DNA of 64,000 bases, from positions 71,346-135,345 of the forward strand of contig NZ_HE997184.1 in the NCBI RefSeq assembly GCF_000312445.1, in the 5' to 3' direction. Origin of the DNA: Phocaeicola abscessus CCUG 55929. GTDB taxonomy: Bacteria; Bacteroidota; Bacteroidia; Bacteroidales; Bacteroidaceae. Positions 42,125 through 50,568 of the stretch are shown in pieces (the stretch's first letter is position 1; each line of letters starts with the position of its first letter). The translations under genes were made by a program, and so were the position numbers. The notes under the pieces were generated by a model. It searched no databases, was not told the origin of the DNA, and worked only from the letters and a program-made list of their open reading frames with translations.

Positions 42125-43276
42125 ATGAAACCGATTTACCTGTTCAATCCGGAAAATGACATGGCTTTGGCTTACGGAAAGCCGCACTTCATGATGCGTC
42201 GCAGCATCGGGAAAATGGCAGATGATCTGTCTTTCTTGCCAGCTTGGTATGCCGACCGGGGGAGCTTTGTGCAGGTGGACTCGGAATGGCGAATCGAATT
42301 GTTCGAAAAGTACTGCCCTGTCAACTTAGGCGTTTCGTTCGTAACCGGGATTCCTTCCGATTGCAATGCGGTAAGGCCGTGGGGGTGGAATCATTCGCTA
42401 TGCCATCGGTTGGCGAAAAGAGGCTTGCCCGCCCACCTTTTTCCGTCTCGAACACAGATGGATCTTATTCGGCAATTGTCGAGTCGGGAGACTGCCGTCC
42501 ACTTGTTGAGTCACTTCGAAGGCCATCCATTCCTGACCGGTGCAGCCACCGTTCTTCATAGTGCGGAAGAAGCGACACGTTTTGTCTTCTCGCACGAAAA
42601 GTCCGTACTGAAAGCTCCCTGGTCGGGGAGCGGAAGGGGCGTTCAATTTGTCTCACCAGCATCGTGGAACGTACCGATAAGGAGTTGGGCCGAACATATC
42701 ATACGCACTCAACATGTCCTCATCGCCGAACCCTGTTATATGAAAACACTCGACTTCGCAATGGAATTCCAATCGGAAGCTGACGGGAACGTCCGCTTCA
42801 CAGGCTATTCGCTTTTCGAGACGGACGACAACGGGGCATACAAGCGGAATGTATTAGCCTCGGACAAGGCGACGGAAAACCGACTGACTAAGTTCGTCCC
42901 CGCACCGGTCCTACTTTTCGTGAAAGAGAAGCTGGAAAAAGAGTTGTCCCGCACGATCGGTGGTATTTATCAAGGTTACCTCGGCATAGACATGTTCATC
43001 AGCGGAAAATTGTTGCACCCCTGCGTGGAGCTCAATCTGCGCATGAATATGGGAATCCTTTCTCGTATACTATTCGACCGTTATCTCGCGGACCGTTCCA
43101 CAGGCTACCTCTACGTGGAGCATTATCCGCATCGGGGAGAGGCTCTGAGCGCTCATCACCGGTTGCAAGAGGAACATCCGTTTTTGACGGAGCACGGCCG
43201 TATCAGGAAAGGGTACTTGCCTTTGACTCCGGTCGACGAATACACGTCGTATGCGACATATCTCGTGATGGAGTAA
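42125..43276 (+). CDS. ATP-grasp-like protein of unknown function
   Basis: A 383-aa protein starting MKPIYLFNPENDMALAYGKP; a start 12 codons upstream is possible but adds a sequence without conserved character. The middle has a glycine-rich nucleotide-loop-like LKAPWSGSGRGVQFV (~162-176), then IAEPCYMKTLDFAMEF (~202) and, near 300, GIDMFISGKLLHPCVELNLRMNMG, whose E-x-N-x-R is the metal-binding pattern of ATP-grasp ligases. I infer an ATP-dependent carboxylate ligase fold; substrate unknown. No signal peptide. It stands alone 127 nt after alaS and converges with the receptor gene. Confidence 0.6.
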   Translation: MKPIYLFNPENDMALAYGKPHFMMRRSIGKMADDLSFLPAWYADRGSFVQVDSEWRIELFEKYCPVNLGVSFVTGIPSDCNAVRPWGWNHSLCHRLAKRGLPAHLFPSRTQMDLIRQLSSRETAVHLLSHFEGHPFLTGAATVLHSAEEATRFVFSHEKSVLKAPWSGSGRGVQFVSPASWNVPIRSWAEHIIRTQHVLIAEPCYMKTLDFAMEFQSEADGNVRFTGYSLFETDDNGAYKRNVLASDKATENRLTKFVPAPVLLFVKEKLEKELSRTIGGIYQGYLGIDMFISGKLLHPCVELNLRMNMGILSRILFDRYLADRSTGYLYVEHYPHRGEALSAHHRLQEEHPFLTEHGRIRKGYLPLTPVDEYTSYATYLVME

Positions 43277-43303
43277 GGCGGCAAAAGTTCGGTGACATCC
43301 TAT

Positions 43304-43350
43304 AACGTCAACGATGATGTTCCGGAACCTATTCGGAGACGGTCAACGAG
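43304..43350. repeat. Degenerate patch of the modular intergenic repeat
   Basis: Two consecutive 22-bp units, beginning AACGTCAACGATGATG (43304) and AACCTATTCGGAGACGG (43326), match the phase and flavour of arrays 1 and 2. The rest of the gap to 43541 (convergent gene ends) shows only a small TTACTC-AAT-GAGTAA palindrome near 43516. Confidence 0.5.
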
Positions 43351-43541
43351 AGAAAATTCGCCGTTAAACGGGCGAAAAACCGTCGTAAGTCGTGGTACTT
43401 GGCGAAAAGTTCTTCGAAATCAATGACTATCTTTTAACTCATTGTAAACGGGCTTCGTCTTTGGTTGATCTTCGAAATCCAAATAACGGAAAAAACCACA
43501 TACGTTTTTTGTTTACTCAATGAGTAATTTTCCTTACAAGG

Positions 43542-46445
43542 TTAGAAACTTCTACCGGGATGGTCGAAACCTCTTCCCTGACCTCCGTCAGGAGTGCGCC
43601 GCCGTCTAAATTCTTCCGGCTCCGTTCCCATTCGATCACGAACTTCCTTGCTGCCGAACAGATTAAACTTATAAATAAAGTGTACCATGCAATAGTTGTT
43701 GATACTGTTATACTCGTTGACAGAACGGATTTCCGCTGTCAACTGACGGGAAATATTGCTCTGGTTATGCAAGATATCGTACAACTCAAAGCTCAAGGTA
43801 GCGGCTCCCTTAAACATGCTTTGGGCGATCTGGACGTTCCAAATCAGTTCGTCGCGATTCATACTGGAATCCCTGTATCCTCGGCGGCATTGATTGACCA
43901 GATTGGTAGAAAGTGTCATGCTCCAAGGTAAGGTAACATTCGTACTGACACCGTAAGAATAAGTATACGGCTCCTGATTATTTTCCGGACGCAACACGCT
44001 CCGTTCCCAATTGTACTCCATCGTGCCAGTCAATGTCAGCTCGAGCCATTTGTCGCGATAAGAGCCATTCAAATTTTCGGCAAGAACCCAATGAGTAGTT
44101 TTATTCCGATCATCCATTCGGTCGGTGTCATTAAACAAGTAAGCAACATTATGGGCATAGTTCGCACGAGAGAAAGAATGAATGTTGAATTTCTTATTTT
44201 TCAAGGCCGAATTGAAGCCGTACATGCCAAATATATTCCAGTTTCCGTTTATATTCTTCGGCGTAGTGATTCTGCCGCCGGTTTCTGCACTATATCGCGT
44301 ACTGTTACTGATAGCATTCTGCGTGGCATTGAACATGAGATGCGCGATCATACCCCTTTGTCTCTCGGCATCGTACGTATTGAAAAAAGCGCGGACATTA
44401 TGCGAGAACGAGGGTTTTAAACCTGGATTACCCACGCTGATATTCAAGGGATTGGAATCGTCGACAATAGGCAAAAGCCTTTCCATGCCCGGCTGATTGC
44501 TTCGTCCGCGATAGGTGATTTCCAATCGACTCATGTTGGAAAATTTATAACGGTAACGCAGATTAGGTGCAAAATTGAAGACATGTCGCAACGTATCCGT
44601 CAGGTAATTTCCACGAGCATAAGAGAGTTTTGTATTTTGAGGCTGGAAGGAAAACCCTGCATCCAACTGGTATTTGCTACGCATCATACGAAAACCGACT
44701 GTTACGTTATGGTTGAAATAGTCATACGTAGCTTCTTTACTTAAGTTTGGGTCAAAACCGTCCGTATAGTTCGCCGGCAACGGTTCCCCCAAACGCCATC
44801 CGAAACCATCCAAATTATAAGTCGAACGGTCATTCGTACTACGGCGATACTGCCATTCGTAACTGAACTGGAAATAGATCCCTCTGCCCACAGGTTCGCT
44901 ATAGGCCAACTGTCCCGCATAGGTATAATTACGTGTCGGACTGGTAATATGTCTGCGACGATAATTGGTCGAGTCCGGATGATAATTAAACTGATAATAA
45001 CGAGTTTCAGCATCCGTATACGAATCGTTGTCCGTATCACCGTATCCGAATCGCCCCCGGAACGTGATATTCCGTCCTTTTGTCCCTAACTTACGATTCA
45101 ATTGCAGCGTCGCATTGACCGCAAAGTCTGTCGTTTGGATATACGACAAGTCATTCGAGGCATTGACGCGAATATTTTTCAATGGATCGGTCTCACTGAT
45201 GACGTCGAAATCCAAATAATCGTTCGGATTGGCAACTGTCGCGAACGGATCGTCAGCAAATGTCCCCGATTCGCTTGCCCTATTGTTCTTCGAGGTATTG
45301 TAACTCAGGTTCGGACGGAAGATGATGTTGGTCATGCTGTCCGGTTTCCATTCCATACGGAAGTCGAGGTTGAACGAATGCTGTTTATTCCTGATATTTG
45401 AATTCATATTCGAATAAGAACTTCCTTGATGAAGGAAACGTTCTGAATAACCGCGAGCAATAGCGTCCTGATCACTATAATTGTAGCGGGCACTACCTCC
45501 CCACTCCAACTTCTCCGTTTCGGTTGCAAAGTTCGCTCCAAGCATCTTTTGGGCATTCAGTCCGTTCGGTCGAAACCAACGGGGGCCGCCTCCCGAGAAT
45601 CCGGCATCATTGACATTATTGGACGACCCGACAATCGAGTACTGCGTTCGATCTTTAAAATAGTTTATCATACTGCGAGCAGCATAGCGATCTTGATTAC
45701 CGATCGCCACATCCGCATTTCCGAACAAACCTTTATTCATACCTCTCTTCACACTCAAATCGAGTACGGTTTCCTCCTCCCCGTCATCGATACCGGTGAT
45801 ACGGGCTAAATCCGACTTCTTATCATAAGCCTTTATCCGCTCCACCATATCGACAGGCAGATTCTTCAAGCCCGTCTTCACATCACCGCCGAAGAACTCT
45901 TTGCCGTCGACCATGATTTTTTTAACTTCCTTCCCATTGATTTTTACATTACCGTCGTCATCAACCTCCGCACCGGGCAATTTCTTTACCAATTCTTCCA
46001 ACATAGCCCCCTTCGGAGTACGATACGCCGAAGAGTTATACAACATCGTATCCTTCGAAACGGAAACCATCGGCGCTTCAGCAGTGACTACGGTTTCACC
46101 CAACATAACGGCATCGGCTGCTAAAGTGATGGTTCCGACACTTACTTGCGACCGGTCGGAAGATAAGGAATAATGTTTATATTGTGGAACGTAACCGACG
46201 AAAGAAACCTTTAAGATATACTTCCCCGGCTTGGCACGAAGGACAAAATTCCCGTCCGCATTGGTTACATTTCCATTCACCATCGCACTGTCTTTAGGAG
46301 AAAGTAGTTGTACCGTGGCCAGAATAACGGGCTCCTGCGAATCCTTATCTACAATCTTTCCTACCATTGTCACCTGATTACCGGATTGTGCGAGTAAAAT
46401 CGTTACGATCATCGACAACAGCAACGTAAAAAATATTTTTTTCAT
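43542..46445 (-). CDS. Outer-membrane beta-barrel receptor, TonB-dependent-type, with carboxypeptidase-regulatory domain
   Basis: A 967-aa outer-membrane protein. Signal peptide (MKKIFFTLLLSMIVTILLAQ), carboxypeptidase D regulatory-like domain (~25-112, VGKIVDKDSQEPVILATVQL), plug domain (~130-230, YNSSAYRTPKGAMLEELVKK then the KMDG-like KKIMVDGKEFFGG), then a long barrel rich in alternating aromatic strands. The C-terminal tail (from ~943) is an unusual Arg/Gly-rich stretch. It resembles the OMP_b-brl_3 outer-membrane proteins rather than SusC, and no SusD partner or TonB box is obvious. Ligand unknown. Confidence 0.88.
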   Translation of the reverse strand: MKKIFFTLLLSMIVTILLAQSGNQVTMVGKIVDKDSQEPVILATVQLLSPKDSAMVNGNVTNADGNFVLRAKPGKYILKVSFVGYVPQYKHYSLSSDRSQVSVGTITLAADAVMLGETVVTAEAPMVSVSKDTMLYNSSAYRTPKGAMLEELVKKLPGAEVDDDGNVKINGKEVKKIMVDGKEFFGGDVKTGLKNLPVDMVERIKAYDKKSDLARITGIDDGEEETVLDLSVKRGMNKGLFGNADVAIGNQDRYAARSMINYFKDRTQYSIVGSSNNVNDAGFSGGGPRWFRPNGLNAQKMLGANFATETEKLEWGGSARYNYSDQDAIARGYSERFLHQGSSYSNMNSNIRNKQHSFNLDFRMEWKPDSMTNIIFRPNLSYNTSKNNRASESGTFADDPFATVANPNDYLDFDVISETDPLKNIRVNASNDLSYIQTTDFAVNATLQLNRKLGTKGRNITFRGRFGYGDTDNDSYTDAETRYYQFNYHPDSTNYRRRHITSPTRNYTYAGQLAYSEPVGRGIYFQFSYEWQYRRSTNDRSTYNLDGFGWRLGEPLPANYTDGFDPNLSKEATYDYFNHNVTVGFRMMRSKYQLDAGFSFQPQNTKLSYARGNYLTDTLRHVFNFAPNLRYRYKFSNMSRLEITYRGRSNQPGMERLLPIVDDSNPLNISVGNPGLKPSFSHNVRAFFNTYDAERQRGMIAHLMFNATQNAISNSTRYSAETGGRITTPKNINGNWNIFGMYGFNSALKNKKFNIHSFSRANYAHNVAYLFNDTDRMDDRNKTTHWVLAENLNGSYRDKWLELTLTGTMEYNWERSVLRPENNQEPYTYSYGVSTNVTLPWSMTLSTNLVNQCRRGYRDSSMNRDELIWNVQIAQSMFKGAATLSFELYDILHNQSNISRQLTAEIRSVNEYNSINNYCMVHFIYKFNLFGSKEVRDRMGTEPEEFRRRRTPDGGQGRGFDHPGRSF

Positions 46446-46518
46446 TAATTCTTTGTTAGCTGATTATACGAATAACTCCTCTTTGATAAAGAAATAATGA
46501 AAAAGTTTAATTCAATAA

Positions 46519-46929
46519 TTATTTTTTATTCTTAAACAATTTATCGACACGCTGTTTTTGCATAAAAAATTCAAAACATGCGACGTTAAAAGCCATATAA
46601 ATGATTGCAATGGAATTGTCGGCGCTCTCTGCATGCCCTTGGTACAAACTTCTGATCAATGCCACGATGTAGTAAACGCCTAACAGATAAATAGCATAAT
46701 ATACCGCTTTCAGGCGTATCCGCGCCGTCGACTCGTTTTCTTTCTTCATGCGGGCGAAGAATATCATAAAGAGGGAGAACCAGACGAACAACTTTATAGC
46801 GGTTTTCGTCAACAGCAGATTGCTGTCATGGATGGCGCCTGCCATAAACATCACGACAGGAACGAATACGGACAGGATAAGGAGTCCATATCCTAAAATT
46901 CGGCAAAAGGGAGGTAAAATTCCATTCAT
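46519..46929 (-). CDS. Small integral membrane protein, unknown
   Basis: A 136-aa protein with four hydrophobic segments (about 9-31, 38-56, 72-92 and 102-121) and a basic C-terminus (KQRVDKLFKNKK). I do not recognise the family. It is followed on the same strand after 73 nt by the receptor gene, so co-transcription is possible. Confidence 0.65.
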   Translation of the reverse strand: MNGILPPFCRILGYGLLILSVFVPVVMFMAGAIHDSNLLLTKTAIKLFVWFSLFMIFFARMKKENESTARIRLKAVYYAIYLLGVYYIVALIRSLYQGHAESADNSIAIIYMAFNVACFEFFMQKQRVDKLFKNKK

Positions 46930-46988
46930 TTTCTCAATGATTTAATCGTGTTAAAAAAGTCGGACGATCTTTTATCTTCAATTAGATA

Positions 46989-46996
46989 CAAACATA
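46989..46996 (-). promoter_or_regulatory. Possible -7 box of the small membrane protein gene
   Basis: Minus-strand TATGTTTG, exact TAnnTTTG, 60 nt upstream of the ATG. A second exact box (TATATTTG) lies at 47053-47060; neither has a good -33. Confidence 0.35.
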
Positions 46997-47066
46997 CAGC
47001 ATTTACTCGTAAAAGCGATGTATTATTTTATATTTTTCCTTAATTTTACGGCCAAATATAAGATTT

Positions 47067-48125
47067 ATGCAAAAACAGAAAATCATCTTCACGCAGGATA
47101 TAGAGAACGATCTGACAAACGCACTCCACCGTCGGCCTTACGACAAACTCTTCATCCTCACGGATGAAAGTACATTAAAAGCTTGTGCGTCGCGGATAAA
47201 AGATTTCCCTTGTCTGCAAGAGGCCAACTTCATTACAATTCCTTCGGGCGATTTGAACAAAAACATCACCTCTCTGCAATCAGTGTGGAACGCCTTGGGC
47301 GAGCTGATGGGGACACGCAAGTCGCTACTCATCAACTTAGGAGGCGGCATGGTTACCGACTTGGGAGGCTTTGCAGCCTCTACCTTCAAACGCGGTATCA
47401 CATTCATCAACATCCCCACCACTTTACTCGCCATGGTAGACGCTTCGGTAGGAGGAAAAACCGGCATCAATTTCAACGGACTGAAAAACGAAATCGGCGT
47501 ATTCAATATGGCCGAAAGCGTTATCGTGGATGCCGACTTCTTGCAGACATTGGACATGCCCAACCTGCTTTCCGGCTATGCCGAAATGTTAAAGCACGGA
47601 CTTATCAGCAATACGAAACATTGGGCAGCATTGCTGAACTTCGATTGGCACGAACCTGATTTCAGAAAGTTACAGCACCTGATTGCGGAATCTGTTCGTA
47701 TAAAAGAAGCAATCGTGGAAGAAGATCCGTACGAATACGGTATCCGGAAAGCGTTGAACTTCGGCCATACCATCGGGCATGCGTTCGAGAGTCTGTCGAT
47801 GGAAACCCATCATCCGCTGCTCCACGGTTATGCCGTAGCGTTCGGCCTGATCTGCGAACTTTATTTTTCATTCTTGAAATGGGGTTTTCCGAAAGATAAG
47901 TTAGTACAGACCGTCCAATTCATCAAAGAGCACTACGGCATTTACAACATTGATTGTAAGCAATACGACCGCTTATACGAATTGATTACGCACGACAAGA
48001 AAAACACGGACGGTATCATCTATTTTACCTTATTAGGCGAGATTGGCGAAATCCATATCAACCAACCCGCCACTCAAGAAGAAATATGTTCGGTATTTGA
48101 TTTCTTCAGGGATGCCGGGTTTTAA
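47067..48125 (+). CDS. aroB: 3-dehydroquinate synthase
   Basis: Second step of the shikimate pathway: converts DAHP to 3-dehydroquinate, using NAD+ and a metal. The 352-aa protein has NLGGGMVTDLGGFAAST (~91-107, NAD-binding), DASVGGKTGINF (~130-141), and metal ligands in RKALNFGHTIGHAFE and HPLLHGYAVAFG. No other aro gene is nearby. The convergent 114-aa ORF ends 17 nt downstream. Confidence 0.96.
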   Translation: MQKQKIIFTQDIENDLTNALHRRPYDKLFILTDESTLKACASRIKDFPCLQEANFITIPSGDLNKNITSLQSVWNALGELMGTRKSLLINLGGGMVTDLGGFAASTFKRGITFINIPTTLLAMVDASVGGKTGINFNGLKNEIGVFNMAESVIVDADFLQTLDMPNLLSGYAEMLKHGLISNTKHWAALLNFDWHEPDFRKLQHLIAESVRIKEAIVEEDPYEYGIRKALNFGHTIGHAFESLSMETHHPLLHGYAVAFGLICELYFSFLKWGFPKDKLVQTVQFIKEHYGIYNIDCKQYDRLYELITHDKKNTDGIIYFTLLGEIGEIHINQPATQEEICSVFDFFRDAGF

Positions 48126-48142
48126 TGATTGCTTCTTAAAAA

Positions 48143-48487
48143 TTATGGCTCCAAGCTTACTCCAAGAATCTGCCAATCATTACACCCTTCTTTAAAGTCA
48201 AACTCCTCCACAATTAGAGGAAGAGGTTCAAAATAGAGAGAAAATTCCATATTTGTCACATCCGAAAAAGGTTCAAAATCAGCTGTCGAAATTCCTTCAA
48301 CTCTTTGAATCGCATACTTTTCATCACCGGCTATCAAAGATGCCGTGTGTTGAATTCTTACATTCTCTTTCGAAGAGTCAATACTTTTAAAGGTAATCTT
48401 TGTTTCTGTCGGGCTCAGTTTTGCCTCTTTGATCACTAAACTGCCAGTCCTATCTTCTTGATATTTAGGATATGTTATCAATTTCAT
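48143..48487 (-). CDS. Orphan beta-rich module, 114 aa, possibly a gene relic
   Basis: The pattern SLYFEPLPLIVEEFDFKEG...WQILGV near the C-terminus resembles, from memory, an N-terminal beta domain that in Bacteroidetes precedes thioredoxin-like or peptidase domains of secreted proteins. Here it stands alone: no signal peptide, and the frame stops at SLEP just before aroB ends, so no enzyme domain follows. Lower GC than aroB. Either a solitary domain protein or the remnant of a longer gene; the adjoining decayed Fic segment favours the latter. Confidence 0.45.
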   Translation of the reverse strand: MKLITYPKYQEDRTGSLVIKEAKLSPTETKITFKSIDSSKENVRIQHTASLIAGDEKYAIQRVEGISTADFEPFSDVTNMEFSLYFEPLPLIVEEFDFKEGCNDWQILGVSLEP

Positions 48488-48496
48488 GCTCTCTTC

Positions 48497-48619
48497 TCAG
48501 GTAATCACCGTCTCGCGGACATCTTGTATCTACTTGTAGTATTCCGCTTTATTATCAATGACGTATCTACTCAGGTAAAGAATCGGCAAGTCGAGCAAAT
48601 CTTTCTCTATTAAAACCTT
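48497..48619 (-). pseudogene. Fic-family protein C-terminal remnant with internal stop
   Basis: The minus-strand frame from 48619 reads KVLIEKDLLDLPILYLSRY, then VIDNKAEYYK, a TAG stop (48532-48530), IQDVRETVIT and TGA. This matches the conserved C-terminal stretch of Fic/DOC AMPylase-type proteins (LLDLPVLYLSRYI..NK..YY.LLQ.VR). A stop replaces the expected residues after YYK, an upstream TGA closes the frame, and neither the HPFxxGNG catalytic motif nor the rest of the gene is present. It is a dead fragment. Confidence 0.7.
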
Positions 48620-48760
48620 TCATTTTCATCACAATTAGCATTAAATACTAAACAAGTTACAAACTCTTCTCATGCCACTTTTACAGCGAAAATATGGAAA
48701 GATAAAATCAAAGGCAAAGAAAATTATAGGCATTTTCTTTTCTAATAGAAAAATAAAAAC

Positions 48761-48768
48761 TATCTTTG
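48761..48768 (+). promoter_or_regulatory. -7 box of tRNA-Pro
   Basis: TATCTTTG, exact consensus, 13 nt before the mature tRNA 5' end. Confidence 0.65.
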
Positions 48769-48781
48769 TCCTCACATTTTT

Positions 48782-48857
48782 CGGGGTGTAGCTCAGCCCG
48801 GTTTAGAGTACGCGTCTGGGGGGCGTGTGGTCGCTGGTTCGAATCCAGTCACCCCGA
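48782..48857 (+). tRNA. tRNA-Pro (anticodon GGG)
   Basis: 76-nt cloverleaf: acceptor CGGGGTG/CACCCCG, D stem GCTC/GAGT, anticodon loop CTGGGGG giving GGG, T arm GCTGG-TTCGAAT-CCAGT, discriminator A. CCA not encoded. Confidence 0.95.
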
Positions 48858-48869
48858 CCGGTGCATAGG

Positions 48870-48899
48870 GGAGTTAGGCGATCGGCTTAGCTCCTTTTT
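48870..48899 (+). terminator. Rho-independent terminator of tRNA-Pro
   Basis: GGAGTTAGGC pairs with GCTTAGCTCC (two G-T pairs) around GATCG, followed by TTTTT. Confidence 0.85.
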
Positions 48900-49143
48900 A
48901 CGTATTACTATTACGGTATGATAGGCAATACCGGTAAATCTCAACAATAACTTTCTCGTAGCGATAAAATAAAAGCGGTGCCCCTGTCATGGAATTACCG
49001 CATAAAAATATTGTAAATAACTGTAATATTCGATTACTAATTATCTGCAAAGGAATAAGCAACTCTTAACATCATATCCGAACCTTCATTTGTCTTATAA
49101 AGAAAAAATGAAGGATCCAAATAGAAACGCAATGCTTTGAGCC

Positions 49144-49181
49144 TCTCTTCTGTGTAGCGCTGCGGCGCTACACAGAAGAGA
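49144..49181. repeat. 17-bp perfect palindrome with 4-nt loop
   Basis: TCTCTTCTGTGTAGCGC, loop TGCG, GCGCTACACAGAAGAGA. No T-run follows on either strand (A-rich on the plus side), so it is not a standard terminator. Confidence 0.85.
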
Positions 49182-49283
49182 AAAATATGACGAAGTGGGA
49201 TTCGAGAAAGTGTAAAGAGTAACGACAGCAATACAAAAAAAGAAAAGAGAGACCGAAGGCTCCCACCATTAATTAACTTTGTA

Positions 49284-49500
49284 TTGGACAAGCGGAAGCA
49301 GAAAAACCACACTTATCAAACTACTTCTGGGATTCTCTATGTGCCATTGAACGGAAGCATTCGGATAGGCAGTGCCAACCTGAATGAATGCAATCTCGGA
49401 TGGTGGCGGAACAAGTATTACAAGTCCACAGGGCTTGATTTTTTATTACACCGGCACAAAAAACGAAGATTTTTATGTAAGTTTGCAATGATTTATTAGT
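49284..49500 (+). pseudogene. Possible frameshifted remnant of a secreted-protein gene
   Basis: One frame reads TTSGILYVPLNGSIRIGSAN up to about 49385; a second, from ATG 49385-49387 region, reads MNAISDGGGTSITSPQGL then IFYYTGTKNEDFYVSLQ and TGA at 49498-49500. Joined by a single frameshift they look like the end of one protein. I cannot name a family. The promoter for the next gene lies inside it. Confidence 0.3.
49478..49485 (+). promoter_or_regulatory. -7 box of the nitronate monooxygenase-like gene
   Basis: TAAGTTTG, exact consensus. Start point near 49492 favours the ATG at 49540 over the one at 49504. Confidence 0.6.
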
Positions 49501-49539
49501 CTCATGAACCGTGGCGACAGGAAAAAGAACAACAATATA

Positions 49540-50475
49540 ATGGAAGCAAATAGAATAACAGAGCTTTTCGAAATAAAATATCCGATTATAGCCGGAGGAA
49601 TGGTTTGGTGCAGTGGCTGGCGATTGGCTTCGGCCGTAAGTAATGCCGGAGGGTTAGGACTGATCGGTTCAGGGAGCATGCATCCCGAAACGCTAATGGA
49701 ACATATCGACAAAATAAAGGTTGCGACCGACAAGCCGTGGGGAATCAATATCCCGTTGATGTATCCGGAAATCGATAGGCTGGTGGATTTGGTGATCGAG
49801 AGAGACGTAAAAATCGTATTTACCTCGGCCGGAAATCCAAAAAAATATACGGATCGCTTCCACGAAGCAGGTATGAAAGTAATACATGTGGTATCGAGCA
49901 GCAAGTTCGCCCGTAAGTGTGAAGAGGCGGGAGTAGATGCCGTTGTGGCCGAAGGCTTTGAAGCCGGCGGACATAACGGTCGCGAAGAAACGACCACCAT
50001 GACGCTGATTCCTCAAGTACGCGAAGCTACTTCCCTGCCCTTGATTGCAGCGGGAGGCATCGGCTCGGGCAAAGCCATGTTAGCCGCGAAAGCATTGGGA
50101 GCGGAAGGGGTACAGATAGGCACTTTGTTTGCGCTGAGCGAAGAAAGCTCCGCCTCCGAAGCCTTCAAACGGCGTTGTATCATGCTGAATGAAGGCGACA
50201 CGATGTTAGCCTTAAAAAAGATCTCGCCTACCCGCCTTATCAAGAATGCGCTCTACGAAAAAATTGCGGCAGCCGAAGACCGCGGAGCCGATGCAGACGA
50301 GTTACGCAAGATACTCGGAAAAGCCTCTTCCAAACGAGGAATATTCGAAGGAGAGGTGGAAACGGGAGAATTGGAAATCGGACAAATCGCATCGGCCATT
50401 CGCGAAATCAAGCCCGTAGCCCGAATCATCTGGGAACTGATAAGCGATTATGAGGCAACCCGACTCAAATTGTGA
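49540..50475 (+). CDS. Nitronate monooxygenase / FabK-like flavoprotein
   Basis: A 311-aa TIM-barrel FMN enzyme. Seen: FEIKYPIIAGGMVWCSG (~8-24), AVSNAGGLGLIGSGS (~30-44), EGFEAGGHNGREET (~142-155) and IAAGGIGSGKAMLAAKALGA (~169-188), the FMN phosphate-binding region. The GGMVW and EAGGH motifs are shared by 2-nitropropane dioxygenases and the enoyl-ACP reductase FabK, so it could detoxify nitronates or reduce enoyl-ACP. No fatty acid synthesis genes are nearby. Start chosen from the promoter position. Confidence 0.8.
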   Translation: MEANRITELFEIKYPIIAGGMVWCSGWRLASAVSNAGGLGLIGSGSMHPETLMEHIDKIKVATDKPWGINIPLMYPEIDRLVDLVIERDVKIVFTSAGNPKKYTDRFHEAGMKVIHVVSSSKFARKCEEAGVDAVVAEGFEAGGHNGREETTTMTLIPQVREATSLPLIAAGGIGSGKAMLAAKALGAEGVQIGTLFALSEESSASEAFKRRCIMLNEGDTMLALKKISPTRLIKNALYEKIAAAEDRGADADELRKILGKASSKRGIFEGEVETGELEIGQIASAIREIKPVARIIWELISDYEATRLKL

Positions 50476-50568
50476 TCCACCTTTTTCTTTTCAAGAAAAT
50501 TCAGATCCAAACGCTTTTTCCATCGAAACATATTCCTTATCTTTAACAAACTTTTTAAATCAAAATAA

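Larger units (their letters stand above)
48900..49539. other. Decayed, AT-rich intergenic stretch
   Basis: No intact gene. It holds a minus-strand coding-like tail ending at 49037 (ALRFYLDPSFFLYKTNEG followed by SDMMLRVAYSFADN and stop), the perfect palindrome at 49144-49181, a plus-strand coding-like tail (49284-49500) and the promoter of the nitronate monooxygenase-like gene. Confidence 0.5.

Noticed and set aside
43514-43531. Terminator from TTACTC-AAT-GAGTAA followed by TTTT
   Set aside because: Stem of only 6 bp with a 3-nt loop; too weak to call alone.
49037-49312. 91-aa minus-strand ORF in the decayed region
   Set aside because: Only the last ~35 residues look protein-like; the rest spans the perfect palindrome and AT-rich low-complexity DNA. 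Treated as possible relic, not a gene.
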